Source: Nitrospira sp.
GTDB lineage: Bacteria > UBA9089 > CG2-30-40-21 > SBAY01
Assembly: GCA_005239945.1 (NCBI GenBank)
Contig: SBAY01000180.1
Span: forward strand, 1-12,461
Direction of reading: 5' to 3'
DNA: 12,461 nt
A program made the position numbers and the translations under genes. This document shows positions 7,506-12,461 of the stretch, in pieces. Below the pieces are notes generated by a model, which did no database searches, was not told where the DNA came from, and saw nothing but the letters and a program-made list of their open reading frames with translations. How positions within the stretch are numbered: position 1 is the stretch's first letter; each line of letters begins with the position of its first letter.

Positions 7506-9035
7506 ATGAAAGAAGAATTAAAGAAACGGTTGGAAGAGATTCAGAAAATAGCCACAAAAGAAGATTATGAGGAAATAAGTGGTTTAATAAAGAACTATTT
7601 TGTTGCCTTAGAGAGTGGAGATAAGACCAAAATGAGTGATGCTTCTAAAAGCGCCTTTAATTTAGAGAAAAGATATATTCCCCAAATCAACAGAGGTTTT
7701 TCAAAATCTTACCCTTGCCAAAATCTTATTATGACTGTAGGTTTCCAGAAAGAGCCTGTTATCTTGAGTATATTGTGTATGAAACCTGAAAAGGTTGCCT
7801 TGCTTCATACTCATGGATCGTTTTCTACTGCTCAGGATGTTAAAAATGATTCAGATATAAAAAAGATATTGCTTCCCGAAAGTATTGAATTGTTTTGCAT
7901 AAATGAGGTGGATGCAGCTCAAAATTATCACATAATCCGAGACGAAGTTTTATCCTGGATTGATTCCAAAAGTTCTATCTCGGTCGATCCAACCGCTGGC
8001 AGAAAGGTAATGGTTGCTTCAGTTGCTTTAGTGGCTTATTTTTATCGATTTTCAATGATTTATGTGCATACAGAAGAAAATAAAGGGATAGCTGTCCCTT
8101 TTATGGAAACTATGCGGTTCATCAAGAATCCCTTTGATTTTTTCGGAGATATTGAACTCAAACTGATAGAGGAAAGTTTTAATTCCCACAGCTATGATAC
8201 ATCTGTAAGGATTGCGGAAAGTCTTTTGACAACTATTCGTGATCCTGCCTCAAGTAAAAAGGTAGAGTTAATAAAGGGACTGGCAGAGATATATCGGGAT
8301 TGGGATGCCTTTCTCCATAGTGCTGTGCCACAGAGAGAACCACTTCTCAGTAAAAGGCTGGAAGATATTTGTCAGGATTTCCATAGATTTGGATTTGAAA
8401 AATTACTTTCTGAGAATGTAAGTAGCAATCTATCCTTCCTACAGAAATTGGAGGAGGGATGGGTTAATAAGAAAAATATTGTTGACGAATATCGGCTTGT
8501 AGATATATTTGTAGGAGCACTTCGTAGAGGGAGTATTGGCCAGGGTAAATATGATGATGCTGTAGCCAGATTATACCGATGTTTAGAAATGTGTACCAGT
8601 TTAAAATTGGGAAGGTTAGGAATAAAGGATACTTCTAAACCTGATTATGATAAATTTGGTAAAAGTTCTTCTTTATCAAAAGAAGAATTGGAGAAAAAAT
8701 ACATAGAGGAAAAGAATTATGCCCATAAGGGTGCAGGATGTGATGGATTGCCTGCCCGTTTAGCATTGGATGATCAGATGGCTCTTCTCAGAGTAGCTGG
8801 AGATAAAATTGGTTCGATATACCTGGGTATGATTCAAGAGAAAGAGGGAGAAGATGAGAGTTTGATGGATAAGCGGAATCGTTCCATCCTTGCTCACGGC
8901 ACAGTCCCAATCACAGAGGATGATTGGAAGAAGTTCCGGGATAAAACTGAAGTGATTATAAAACAGTGTATAGGCAATGATACATTCAATAAACTTAAAT
9001 CCCTGGCTATGCCTGGGAAGATGAAGTTAAACTGA
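7506..9035 (+). CDS. CARF-HEPN ribonuclease, Csm6-like (TIGR02710-type), cOA-activated effector
   Basis: Predicted accessory ribonuclease, switched on by the cyclic oligoadenylate made by Cas10, degrading RNA non-specifically. After a helical N-terminus (1-70), a CARF-type Rossmann region begins near residue 72 (CQNLIMTVGF, KVALLHTHGSFSTAQDV). It continues to the ligand-loop motif DPTAGRKVMVAS at 161-172; related proteins usually have a TGGTK-like loop, so this one is diverged. The C-terminal half is helical and ends with the HEPN motif RNRSILAHG at 457-465 (R457, N458, H464 the likely catalytic residues). At 509 residues it is in the range of Csm6-like proteins. The ATG has AGGAGG at 7491-7496, 9 nt upstream. 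Cmr loci more often carry Csx1; this looks closer to the Csm6/TIGR02710 group. Family placement is from motifs only. Confidence 0.85.
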   Translation: MKEELKKRLEEIQKIATKEDYEEISGLIKNYFVALESGDKTKMSDASKSAFNLEKRYIPQINRGFSKSYPCQNLIMTVGFQKEPVILSILCMKPEKVALLHTHGSFSTAQDVKNDSDIKKILLPESIELFCINEVDAAQNYHIIRDEVLSWIDSKSSISVDPTAGRKVMVASVALVAYFYRFSMIYVHTEENKGIAVPFMETMRFIKNPFDFFGDIELKLIEESFNSHSYDTSVRIAESLLTTIRDPASSKKVELIKGLAEIYRDWDAFLHSAVPQREPLLSKRLEDICQDFHRFGFEKLLSENVSSNLSFLQKLEEGWVNKKNIVDEYRLVDIFVGALRRGSIGQGKYDDAVARLYRCLEMCTSLKLGRLGIKDTSKPDYDKFGKSSSLSKEELEKKYIEEKNYAHKGAGCDGLPARLALDDQMALLRVAGDKIGSIYLGMIQEKEGEDESLMDKRNRSILAHGTVPITEDDWKKFRDKTEVIIKQCIGNDTFNKLKSLAMPGKMKLN

Positions 9036-9052
9036 GAATGGAGAAGTTATGT

Positions 9053-9251
9053 ATGGCTGAAAAAATCTTGCTTTTAGCCAATGTTGGCAAAGGAGATTGC
9101 CAGAGATGGTAATAAGATTGTTCTGACTGGTGCTGCACCAGTATGGTTGTATCTAAAAATTGCCCATGCCCTTCACGAAAAGGTAAAGAAACTTGTTTAC
9201 CGTTCACCTGTAACAGGAGATGTAGTAATATTTGACCATAGCACGGACTAA
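9053..9251 (+). pseudogene. csx3: Csx3/Crn3-like ring-nuclease gene, apparently frameshifted or truncated
   Basis: A Csx3-like domain is readable in the frame from ATG 9081 to TAA 9249-9251 (56 residues). It contains KIVLTGAAPVWLYLKIAHALH, best given as the motif VLTG-AP-WLY plus AH-x2-H (H29, H32), and ends VVIFDHSTD. This matches the core of Csx3 (Crn3), which degrades cyclic oligoadenylate. The part I remember as D-P-R in the archaeal archetype (catalytic Asp and Arg) reads R41-S-P43 here. ATG 9081 has no ribosome-binding site. Instead GGAG at 9040-9043 points to ATG 9053, which opens another frame (MAEKILLLANVGKG) and stops at 9110-9112. The first part is therefore one frame away from the second. 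Archetypal Csx3 also has about 40 more N-terminal residues. Likely decayed, or expressed only by frameshifting. Confidence 0.6.
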
Positions 9252-9252
9252 A

Positions 9253-10227
9253 ATGGATATTTTAAACTCACTTTATCTTTATAAATACAGAATAACAGTG
9301 CAGTTAGAGGAGGGGATAACCCTTCCAGCTTACAAAGGCTCTGCATTACGGGGGGTGTTTGGTCATAGCCTGCGTAAGACTGTCTGTGTCCAGAAGAATA
9401 CGGATTGTCAGGAATGCCTGTTAAAGCTCAAATGCCTCTATTCCTATATCTTTGAGACACCGACTCCAGAGGATGAATTAAGGAAATACAGAGAGGCCCC
9501 GCACCCATATATCATAACACCACCTATTACAAGAAGGAGGCATTTTGGCAAGGATGAAAAGATAGGTTTTGAACTTGTCTTGGTTGGCAGGGCAAATGAT
9601 TATCTGCCATACTTTATCTATACCTTTTCTGAGATGGGGAAAATGGGCATTGACAAGGATAGAGGCAAGTTTAAGCTCATCAATGTTGAGGCTTATCAAA
9701 ATGACGGCTCTCTCACAGAGATATTTAACAACAGTGATAACACCTTAAAATCGGCTAACAATAAAATTGACTTTGAAATCTTAACTTCCCATTTCTCACT
9801 TCCCATTTCCCATTTAACTGTAACCTTTGAGACTCCAGCCAGAATAAAGGAAGCAGGAGACCTTCGCTCAACAGATATTCCTTTTGGTTTGCTCATCAGG
9901 AGACTATACGAGCGGGCAGTTCTCCTCAGCTATTACCATTGCCAGGGGGAGATGGAGGATGTAGAGAAACGACTTGATGGTGTAGATAAAGTAAGAATAA
10001 AGGAGAACAGGCTTAGGTGGTATGACTGGGAGAGGCATTCTGCCAGAAAAGGGAAGATGAAGCTGGGCGGGCTTGTGGGTAGCATCACCTATGAGGGTGA
10101 CCTCTCAAGATTTCTCTGTCTGCTAAAGATGGGTGAATATATCCATGTTGGCAAGGCTACAACATTCGGACTTGGAAGGTATAAAATAAATGCAGGGTAT
10201 ACTTTACAGCCAGATAACAAGAACTGA
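9253..10227 (+). CDS. cas6: Cas6, pre-crRNA processing endoribonuclease
   Basis: Cas6 cuts the long CRISPR transcript within each repeat to make crRNAs with an 8-nt 5' handle. The protein has 324 residues from ATG 9253. Its N-terminus matches the larger bacterial Cas6 group (PF10040-like): ITLPAYKGSALRGVFGHSLRK, then a cysteine cluster (C45, C52, C55, C61). The C-terminus has the RNA-binding glycine loop GKATTFGLGRYKI (from about residue 300). I prefer ATG 9253 because family members start just before this strand; TTG 9232 is in frame, with AGGAGA 12 nt upstream. ATG 9253 has no clear Shine-Dalgarno and follows the Csx3-like stop by 1 nt, so it may depend on upstream translation. Residues 178-188 are encoded by a purine/pyrimidine-biased repeat. 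The 3' end overlaps the RT gene by 38 nt. Confidence 0.9.
   Translation: MDILNSLYLYKYRITVQLEEGITLPAYKGSALRGVFGHSLRKTVCVQKNTDCQECLLKLKCLYSYIFETPTPEDELRKYREAPHPYIITPPITRRRHFGKDEKIGFELVLVGRANDYLPYFIYTFSEMGKMGIDKDRGKFKLINVEAYQNDGSLTEIFNNSDNTLKSANNKIDFEILTSHFSLPISHLTVTFETPARIKEAGDLRSTDIPFGLLIRRLYERAVLLSYYHCQGEMEDVEKRLDGVDKVRIKENRLRWYDWERHSARKGKMKLGGLVGSITYEGDLSRFLCLLKMGEYIHVGKATTFGLGRYKINAGYTLQPDNKN
9784..9815. repeat. ACTTCCCATTT-type simple repeat inside cas6
   Basis: Tandem-like units ACTTCCCATTTCTC and ACTTCCCATTTCCC, followed by ATTT, run in frame through cas6 and encode TSHFSLPISHL just before the conserved LTVTFETPARIKEAG segment. The complement reads as AAATGGGAAGTGAGAAATGG-like units, a kind of dispersed short repeat seen in many uncultivated bacterial genomes. 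A 13-nt block (ACTTCCCATTTCT, 9784-9796) recurs on the other strand at 12393-12405, beyond the CRISPR array. It probably expanded or inserted here without breaking the frame. Confidence 0.7.
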
Positions 10228-11488
10228 GAATCTTCTCTCTGCCTGGAATAAGGTTAAGACCAAAGGCTCAACTGGCGGTATAGACAACATAAGCATAGAG
10301 ATATTCGAGAAAGACCTTGAGGCTAACATCAAAGAGCTTTCTAATCTACTTTCCTCCTACCGCTACATTCCAGAGCCATACAAAGAGATAAGGATTCCCA
10401 AAGATGAAGCTGAGTTCCGTTCTTTGAGCCTCCCAACCATAAGGGATAAAATAGTTCAGGAGGCAACAAAGGATGTTATTGAGCCTATCCTTGAGAGGGA
10501 ATTCCTAAATGTCAGTTATGCTTATAGGGCAGATAAGGGACCTGCCAAGGCTATCAGCAGGGTTAGTCATCTCATTATCAATGAAAAGAGACAGTGGGTT
10601 ACCCTATGTGATATTGACAGTTATTTCGACAGCATTCCTCACAATTTGCTTTTTGAACTGCTCCCTAAATGGATAAAGGATGACAAGATAATAGACCTTA
10701 TCAGGGTATGGGTCAGAATGGGAAGGGTTGACCATAAATTAAGATGGAAAGAGACAATTAGAGGTATTCCACAGGAAGGGATAATTTCACCACTTTTATC
10801 TAATCTCTACCTCCATCCCTTTGACCAGATGATGGTGGAAAGAAAATTCGGCTATGTCCGGTATGCAGATGATTTTGTTATATTGAGCTATTCAGAGCCT
10901 CAGGCATACCGAGCACTAAGGGATGCAACATGGTTTCTTGAAAAAAGGTTGATGCTTAAACTAAACTCAGGTGCTTGTGTAAAGAAGATTGAGGAGGGCT
11001 TTGAGTTTTTGGGAATCCTGTTTGAGGGTGATGAAAAGACAATTACAGAAAAGAAACAAAACGAGTTAAAAGAGAGAATTTGCCAGGCAATAGAGATTGA
11101 AAACCTTGAAAAACTTAACGAAACCGTGAGGGGAATCAGTATATATTATGGAAGATTTGTCCCTCAGGAGATTCTTGAAGAATTAGATGAATGGATGATT
11201 GATCATCTCAAGGTGTGTCTGAAGAGGGACTATCAGGAAGGTGTATTTGAAGGAAAAGACCAAATAAGAGAATTACTGGTCAATGCACTCTTCTTATCTG
11301 GAAAGTACAGTGTTTTCGAATGTCTTCTTTCAAAAAGTGATATCGAGAAGATGAAGAAGAGAATCAAAAAAGAGGTGAAAAAGAAGGAAGATATAATCCT
11401 CTATTACCACCTCTGTCACAATTGCTACGAGAAGATAGAGAGAATAGGAGAAAACTTTGAAGAAAAAACGGTGGTTAAAACCATTTAG
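10190..11488 (+). CDS. CRISPR-associated group-II-intron-like reverse transcriptase (stand-alone, no Cas1 fusion)
   Basis: A 432-residue RNA-dependent DNA polymerase, expected to let the adaptation machinery take spacers from RNA. RT motifs in order: NLLSAWNKVKTKGSTGGID (14-32), IRIPKDEAEFRSLSLPTIRDKIVQ (67-90), motif A with D141 in LCDIDSYFDSIP, motif B RGIPQEGIISPLL (191-203), catalytic YADD at 225-228, and GFEFLGILF at 270-278. Motif B has PQEG where group II RTs usually have PQGG or PQGS. A thumb-like GISIYYG segment follows, then a lysine-rich helix (about 385-400) and a C409/C412 pair (HLCHNC). There is no Cas1 domain. The ATG has GGAAGGT at 10174-10180, 9 nt upstream, and overlaps the cas6 end by 38 nt. 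This order mimics the natural Cas6-RT-Cas1 fusions, here as separate chains. It is not an intron: no endonuclease domain or intron RNA is seen. Confidence 0.92.
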   Translation: MQGILYSQITRTENLLSAWNKVKTKGSTGGIDNISIEIFEKDLEANIKELSNLLSSYRYIPEPYKEIRIPKDEAEFRSLSLPTIRDKIVQEATKDVIEPILEREFLNVSYAYRADKGPAKAISRVSHLIINEKRQWVTLCDIDSYFDSIPHNLLFELLPKWIKDDKIIDLIRVWVRMGRVDHKLRWKETIRGIPQEGIISPLLSNLYLHPFDQMMVERKFGYVRYADDFVILSYSEPQAYRALRDATWFLEKRLMLKLNSGACVKKIEEGFEFLGILFEGDEKTITEKKQNELKERICQAIEIENLEKLNETVRGISIYYGRFVPQEILEELDEWMIDHLKVCLKRDYQEGVFEGKDQIRELLVNALFLSGKYSVFECLLSKSDIEKMKKRIKKEVKKKEDIILYYHLCHNCYEKIERIGENFEEKTVVKTI

Positions 11489-11496
11489 AGGAACAA

Positions 11497-11516
11497 AAAT
11501 CGATTTGCGAAAATCA
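11497..11516 (+). repeat. 20-bp direct repeat, copy 1
   Basis: AAATCGATTTGCGAAAATCA occurs here and again, without mismatch, at 11631-11650, 134 bp downstream. Copy 1 starts 9 nt after the RT stop codon. The two copies are in different reading frames, so the match is at the DNA level. Confidence 0.9.
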
Positions 11517-11630
11517 GGCATTTCTAAATATCTTCTTGTAAGTAAAGGGGCAAGAGTTATTTTCAAGCCTTCTCTTGTAGCAGCAGAAGGGGTTAAAAAA
11601 GTCGCAAATCCCATTTTGGTCAAAGTCATC

Positions 11631-11650
11631 AAATCGATTTGCGAAAATCA
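11631..11650 (+). repeat. 20-bp direct repeat, copy 2
   Basis: This is the exact second copy of the sequence at 11497-11516. The core TTTGCGAA recurs at 11763 and 11850 closer to the array. It may be a protein-binding site or the footprint of a small duplication or insertion. Confidence 0.9.
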
Positions 11651-11704
11651 AGTGTTTTGAGCCAAAAGGTAGTTTTTATAACTCTAATGATTGCAGTAGT
11701 TTAA

Positions 11705-11729
11705 GAGAATGCCCATTTTGGGCATTCTC
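11705..11729. other. Perfect 11-bp hairpin in the leader-like region
   Basis: GAGAATGCCCA (11705-11715) and its exact complement (11719-11729) flank a 3-nt TTT loop. No run of T follows on the + strand (the next bases are GAAAATACATC), so it is not a classic intrinsic terminator. It could still end or pause RT mRNA, protect its 3' end, or act as a DNA cruciform or binding site in the leader. Confidence 0.75.
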
Positions 11730-11816
11730 GAAAATACATCTTTTAGAGATTTTGAAAATAGTTTTGCGAAGATGAATTCTTAATAAAATCAAGTAGTTAA
11801 GTATCGAGGTGGTCAA

Positions 11817-11969
11817 ATGAAGAGATTTTTTGATGACAAAAAGAATACATTTGCGAAAAGTTCAAAGGAGGTATTTGTAAGTTGTTGTCTGGCAATAGAA
11901 AATGTTTGCAGAAAGCAAAAGAGTGCGGTATGTCTATCCTCAGATTGCCTTGCAAATACTGGGGTTTGA
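11817..11969 (+). CDS. Doubtful 50-codon frame running into the first CRISPR repeat
   Basis: An ATG at 11817 has GAGGT at 11806-11810, 6 nt upstream, and opens a 50-residue frame (MKRFFDDKKNTFAKSSKE, with four later cysteines) whose TGA lies inside repeat 1. A second strong AAAGGAGGT at 11865-11873 also lies here, before TTG codons at 11882. No family is recognised. Overlap with the array suggests chance or a leader peptide; I would not annotate it as a gene without conservation. Confidence 0.15.
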   Translation: MKRFFDDKKNTFAKSSKEVFVSCCLAIENVCRKQKSAVCLSSDCLANTGV

Positions 11970-12356
11970 CGACAGACAGGCCCTGAGGGGTATTGCGACG
12001 AGTTTTGTCGTTCAGTAAAAGCGACAATTAACTCAGTTTGACGACAGACAGGCCCTGAGGGGTATTGCGACTTTCCTCGAGGGCTGTGATACTCCTTCCC
12101 TTCAATAGTTTGACGACAGACAGGCCCTGAGGGGTATTGCGACTATTAATTAAACCTTCAATCCGCCCCTGAAAATCTGTTTGACGACAGACAGGCCCTG
12201 AGGGGTATTGCGACTTACTCAGTCGGCCATTAAGACTGCTTCTCAATGTTTGACGACAGACAGGCCCTGAGGGGTATTGCGACTTCCACTATCCCAGAAA
12301 CCGCATCATAAATTTGAACCGTTTGACGACAGACAGGCCCTGAGGGGTATTGCGAC
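11964..12356 (+). CRISPR. CRISPR array: six identical 36-bp repeats, five spacers
   Basis: Repeats at 11964-11999, 12036-12071, 12108-12143, 12179-12214, 12248-12283 and 12321-12356 are identical. They begin GTTTGACGACAG, contain GGCCCTGAGGGG and end GGTATTGCGAC. Spacers are at 12000-12035 (36 nt), 12072-12107 (36), 12144-12178 (35), 12215-12247 (33) and 12284-12320 (37). In the + orientation the last 8 nt, ATTGCGAC, would be the crRNA 5' handle, similar to ATTGAAAC of many type III systems. The repeat can form only a weak stem (CCC-TGA-GGG), as expected when Cas6 binds largely unstructured RNA. There is no degenerate end repeat, so orientation rests on the handle and on the cas genes and leader upstream. 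The array is short but intact, and its repeats show no decay. Confidence 0.99.
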
Positions 12357-12358
12357 CA

Positions 12359-12373
12359 CCAGCCTTTGGCTGG
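12359..12373. other. 6-bp hairpin just after the last repeat
   Basis: CCAGCC, a TTT loop and GGCTGG form a perfect stem 2 nt after the array. No T-run follows (AAGTTAC), so it is at best a weak terminator or the array's transcript end. The stem is GC-rich compared with its surroundings. Confidence 0.4.
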
Positions 12374-12380
12374 AAGTTAC

Positions 12381-12412
12381 AAATAGGAAATAAGAAATGG
12401 GAAGTAAGGAAG
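12381..12412. repeat. Purine-rich AAATGGGAAGT-type repeat downstream of the array
   Basis: A purine-only stretch of loosely repeated AAATAGG, AAATAAG and AAATGGGAAGTAAGG units. AGAAATGGGAAGT (12393-12405) is the exact complement of part of the repeat inside cas6 (9784-9796). The rest of the right end (to 12461) stays purine-rich, with no gene or other feature visible. Confidence 0.55.
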
Positions 12413-12461
12413 AAAAAGTATCCTTGGTAAGAGTGTATCAACTGCTAAAAAGAAGAGTAAA

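Larger units (their letters stand above)
11489..11963 (+). promoter_or_regulatory. Leader-like region between the RT gene and the CRISPR array
   Basis: 475 nt with no convincing gene, AT-rich, directly upstream of the first repeat. It holds a 20-bp direct repeat, four forward copies of TTTGCGAA (11504-11511, 11638-11645, 11763-11770, 11850-11857), one inverted TCGCAAAT (11602-11609), and an 11-bp perfect hairpin (11705-11729). The part closest to the array (about 11770-11963) is the best candidate for a true leader carrying the array promoter and the signal for new spacer insertion. I see no strong -10/-35 pair. Array transcription in the + direction is supported by the repeat's 3' end, ATTGCGAC, which resembles the usual ATTGAAAC handle. 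Confidence 0.55.

Noticed and set aside
10190..11488. Group II intron carrying the RT
   Set aside because: No intron RNA domain V-like structure or endonuclease domain was seen, and the RT overlaps cas6 in an operon; it is a CRISPR-linked RT instead.
11457..11660. 67-codon + strand frame starting at TTG, lysine-rich, with AGGAG 6 nt upstream, overlapping the RT 3' end
   Set aside because: It spans both copies of the 20-bp direct repeat, which are read in different frames (KIDLRKS and KSICEN), so the repeats are not maintained as protein. No family is recognised and it fits non-coding leader sequence better.
11906..11934. Array promoter (TTGCAG, 17 nt, TATGTC)
   Set aside because: Each box matches the sigma-70 consensus at only about half of its positions; not enough to call.
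11797..12027. 76-codon minus-strand frame across the leader and first repeat
   Set aside because: It runs through the leader and array, includes a translated CRISPR repeat, and has no recognisable product.
12028..12246. 72-codon minus-strand frame with a repeated RNTPQGLSVVK peptide
   Set aside because: The repeated peptide is simply the CRISPR repeat read on the complement; not a gene.
12359..12373. Intrinsic terminator for the array
   Set aside because: The hairpin is good but no T-run follows; listed only as a hairpin.

Overview
The window carries a nearly complete bacterial type III-B (Cmr) CRISPR-Cas locus, with all genes on the + strand, ending in a six-repeat CRISPR array. The DNA is AT-rich, most genes have a strong AGGAGG-type ribosome-binding site, and several start codons are TTG. 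I cannot name the organism. The gene set and the short purine-rich GGGAAGT repeats would fit an uncultivated or thermophilic-type bacterium, but that is inference.

Layout. 1-323 has only two short overlapping open frames, possibly gene debris. 324-656 encodes a small four-helix membrane protein whose stop lies within the Shine-Dalgarno of cmr1. 663-7477 is the effector operon cmr1, cmr2 (cas10), cmr3, cmr4, cmr5, cmr6, with 4-nt overlaps or gaps of at most 19 nt. cas10 is cut in two by one in-frame TAG at the boundary between the zinc-finger and cyclase halves; every other recognisable landmark on both sides is intact. 7506-9035 is a CARF-HEPN (Csm6-like, TIGR02710-type) ribonuclease. 9053-9251 holds a short, apparently frameshifted Csx3/Crn3-like ring-nuclease gene. 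9253-10227 is cas6, and 10190-11488 is a group-II-intron-like reverse transcriptase that overlaps cas6 by 38 nt. No cas1 or cas2 is present. 11489-11963 is a 475-nt leader-like region with a 20-bp direct repeat, recurrent TTGCGA motifs and an 11-bp hairpin. 11964-12356 is the array: six identical 36-bp repeats and five spacers of 33-37 nt. 12357-12461 is flank.

How it should work (family knowledge plus inference). Cas6 cuts the array transcript, leaving an ATTGCGAC-type 5' handle. Cmr1-6 assemble on the crRNA and Cmr4 cleaves target RNA. Cas10 (HD plus GGDD) responds with DNase activity and cyclic oligoadenylate synthesis, the CARF-HEPN protein is switched on by that messenger, and a Csx3-type enzyme would remove it. 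The reverse transcriptase suggests spacer capture from RNA, helped by Cas1/Cas2 encoded elsewhere. The most notable points are the amber-split Cas10, the broken Csx3-like gene directly before cas6, the Cas6/RT pair without Cas1, the structured leader, and a leader-proximal spacer that is nearly a perfect hairpin.
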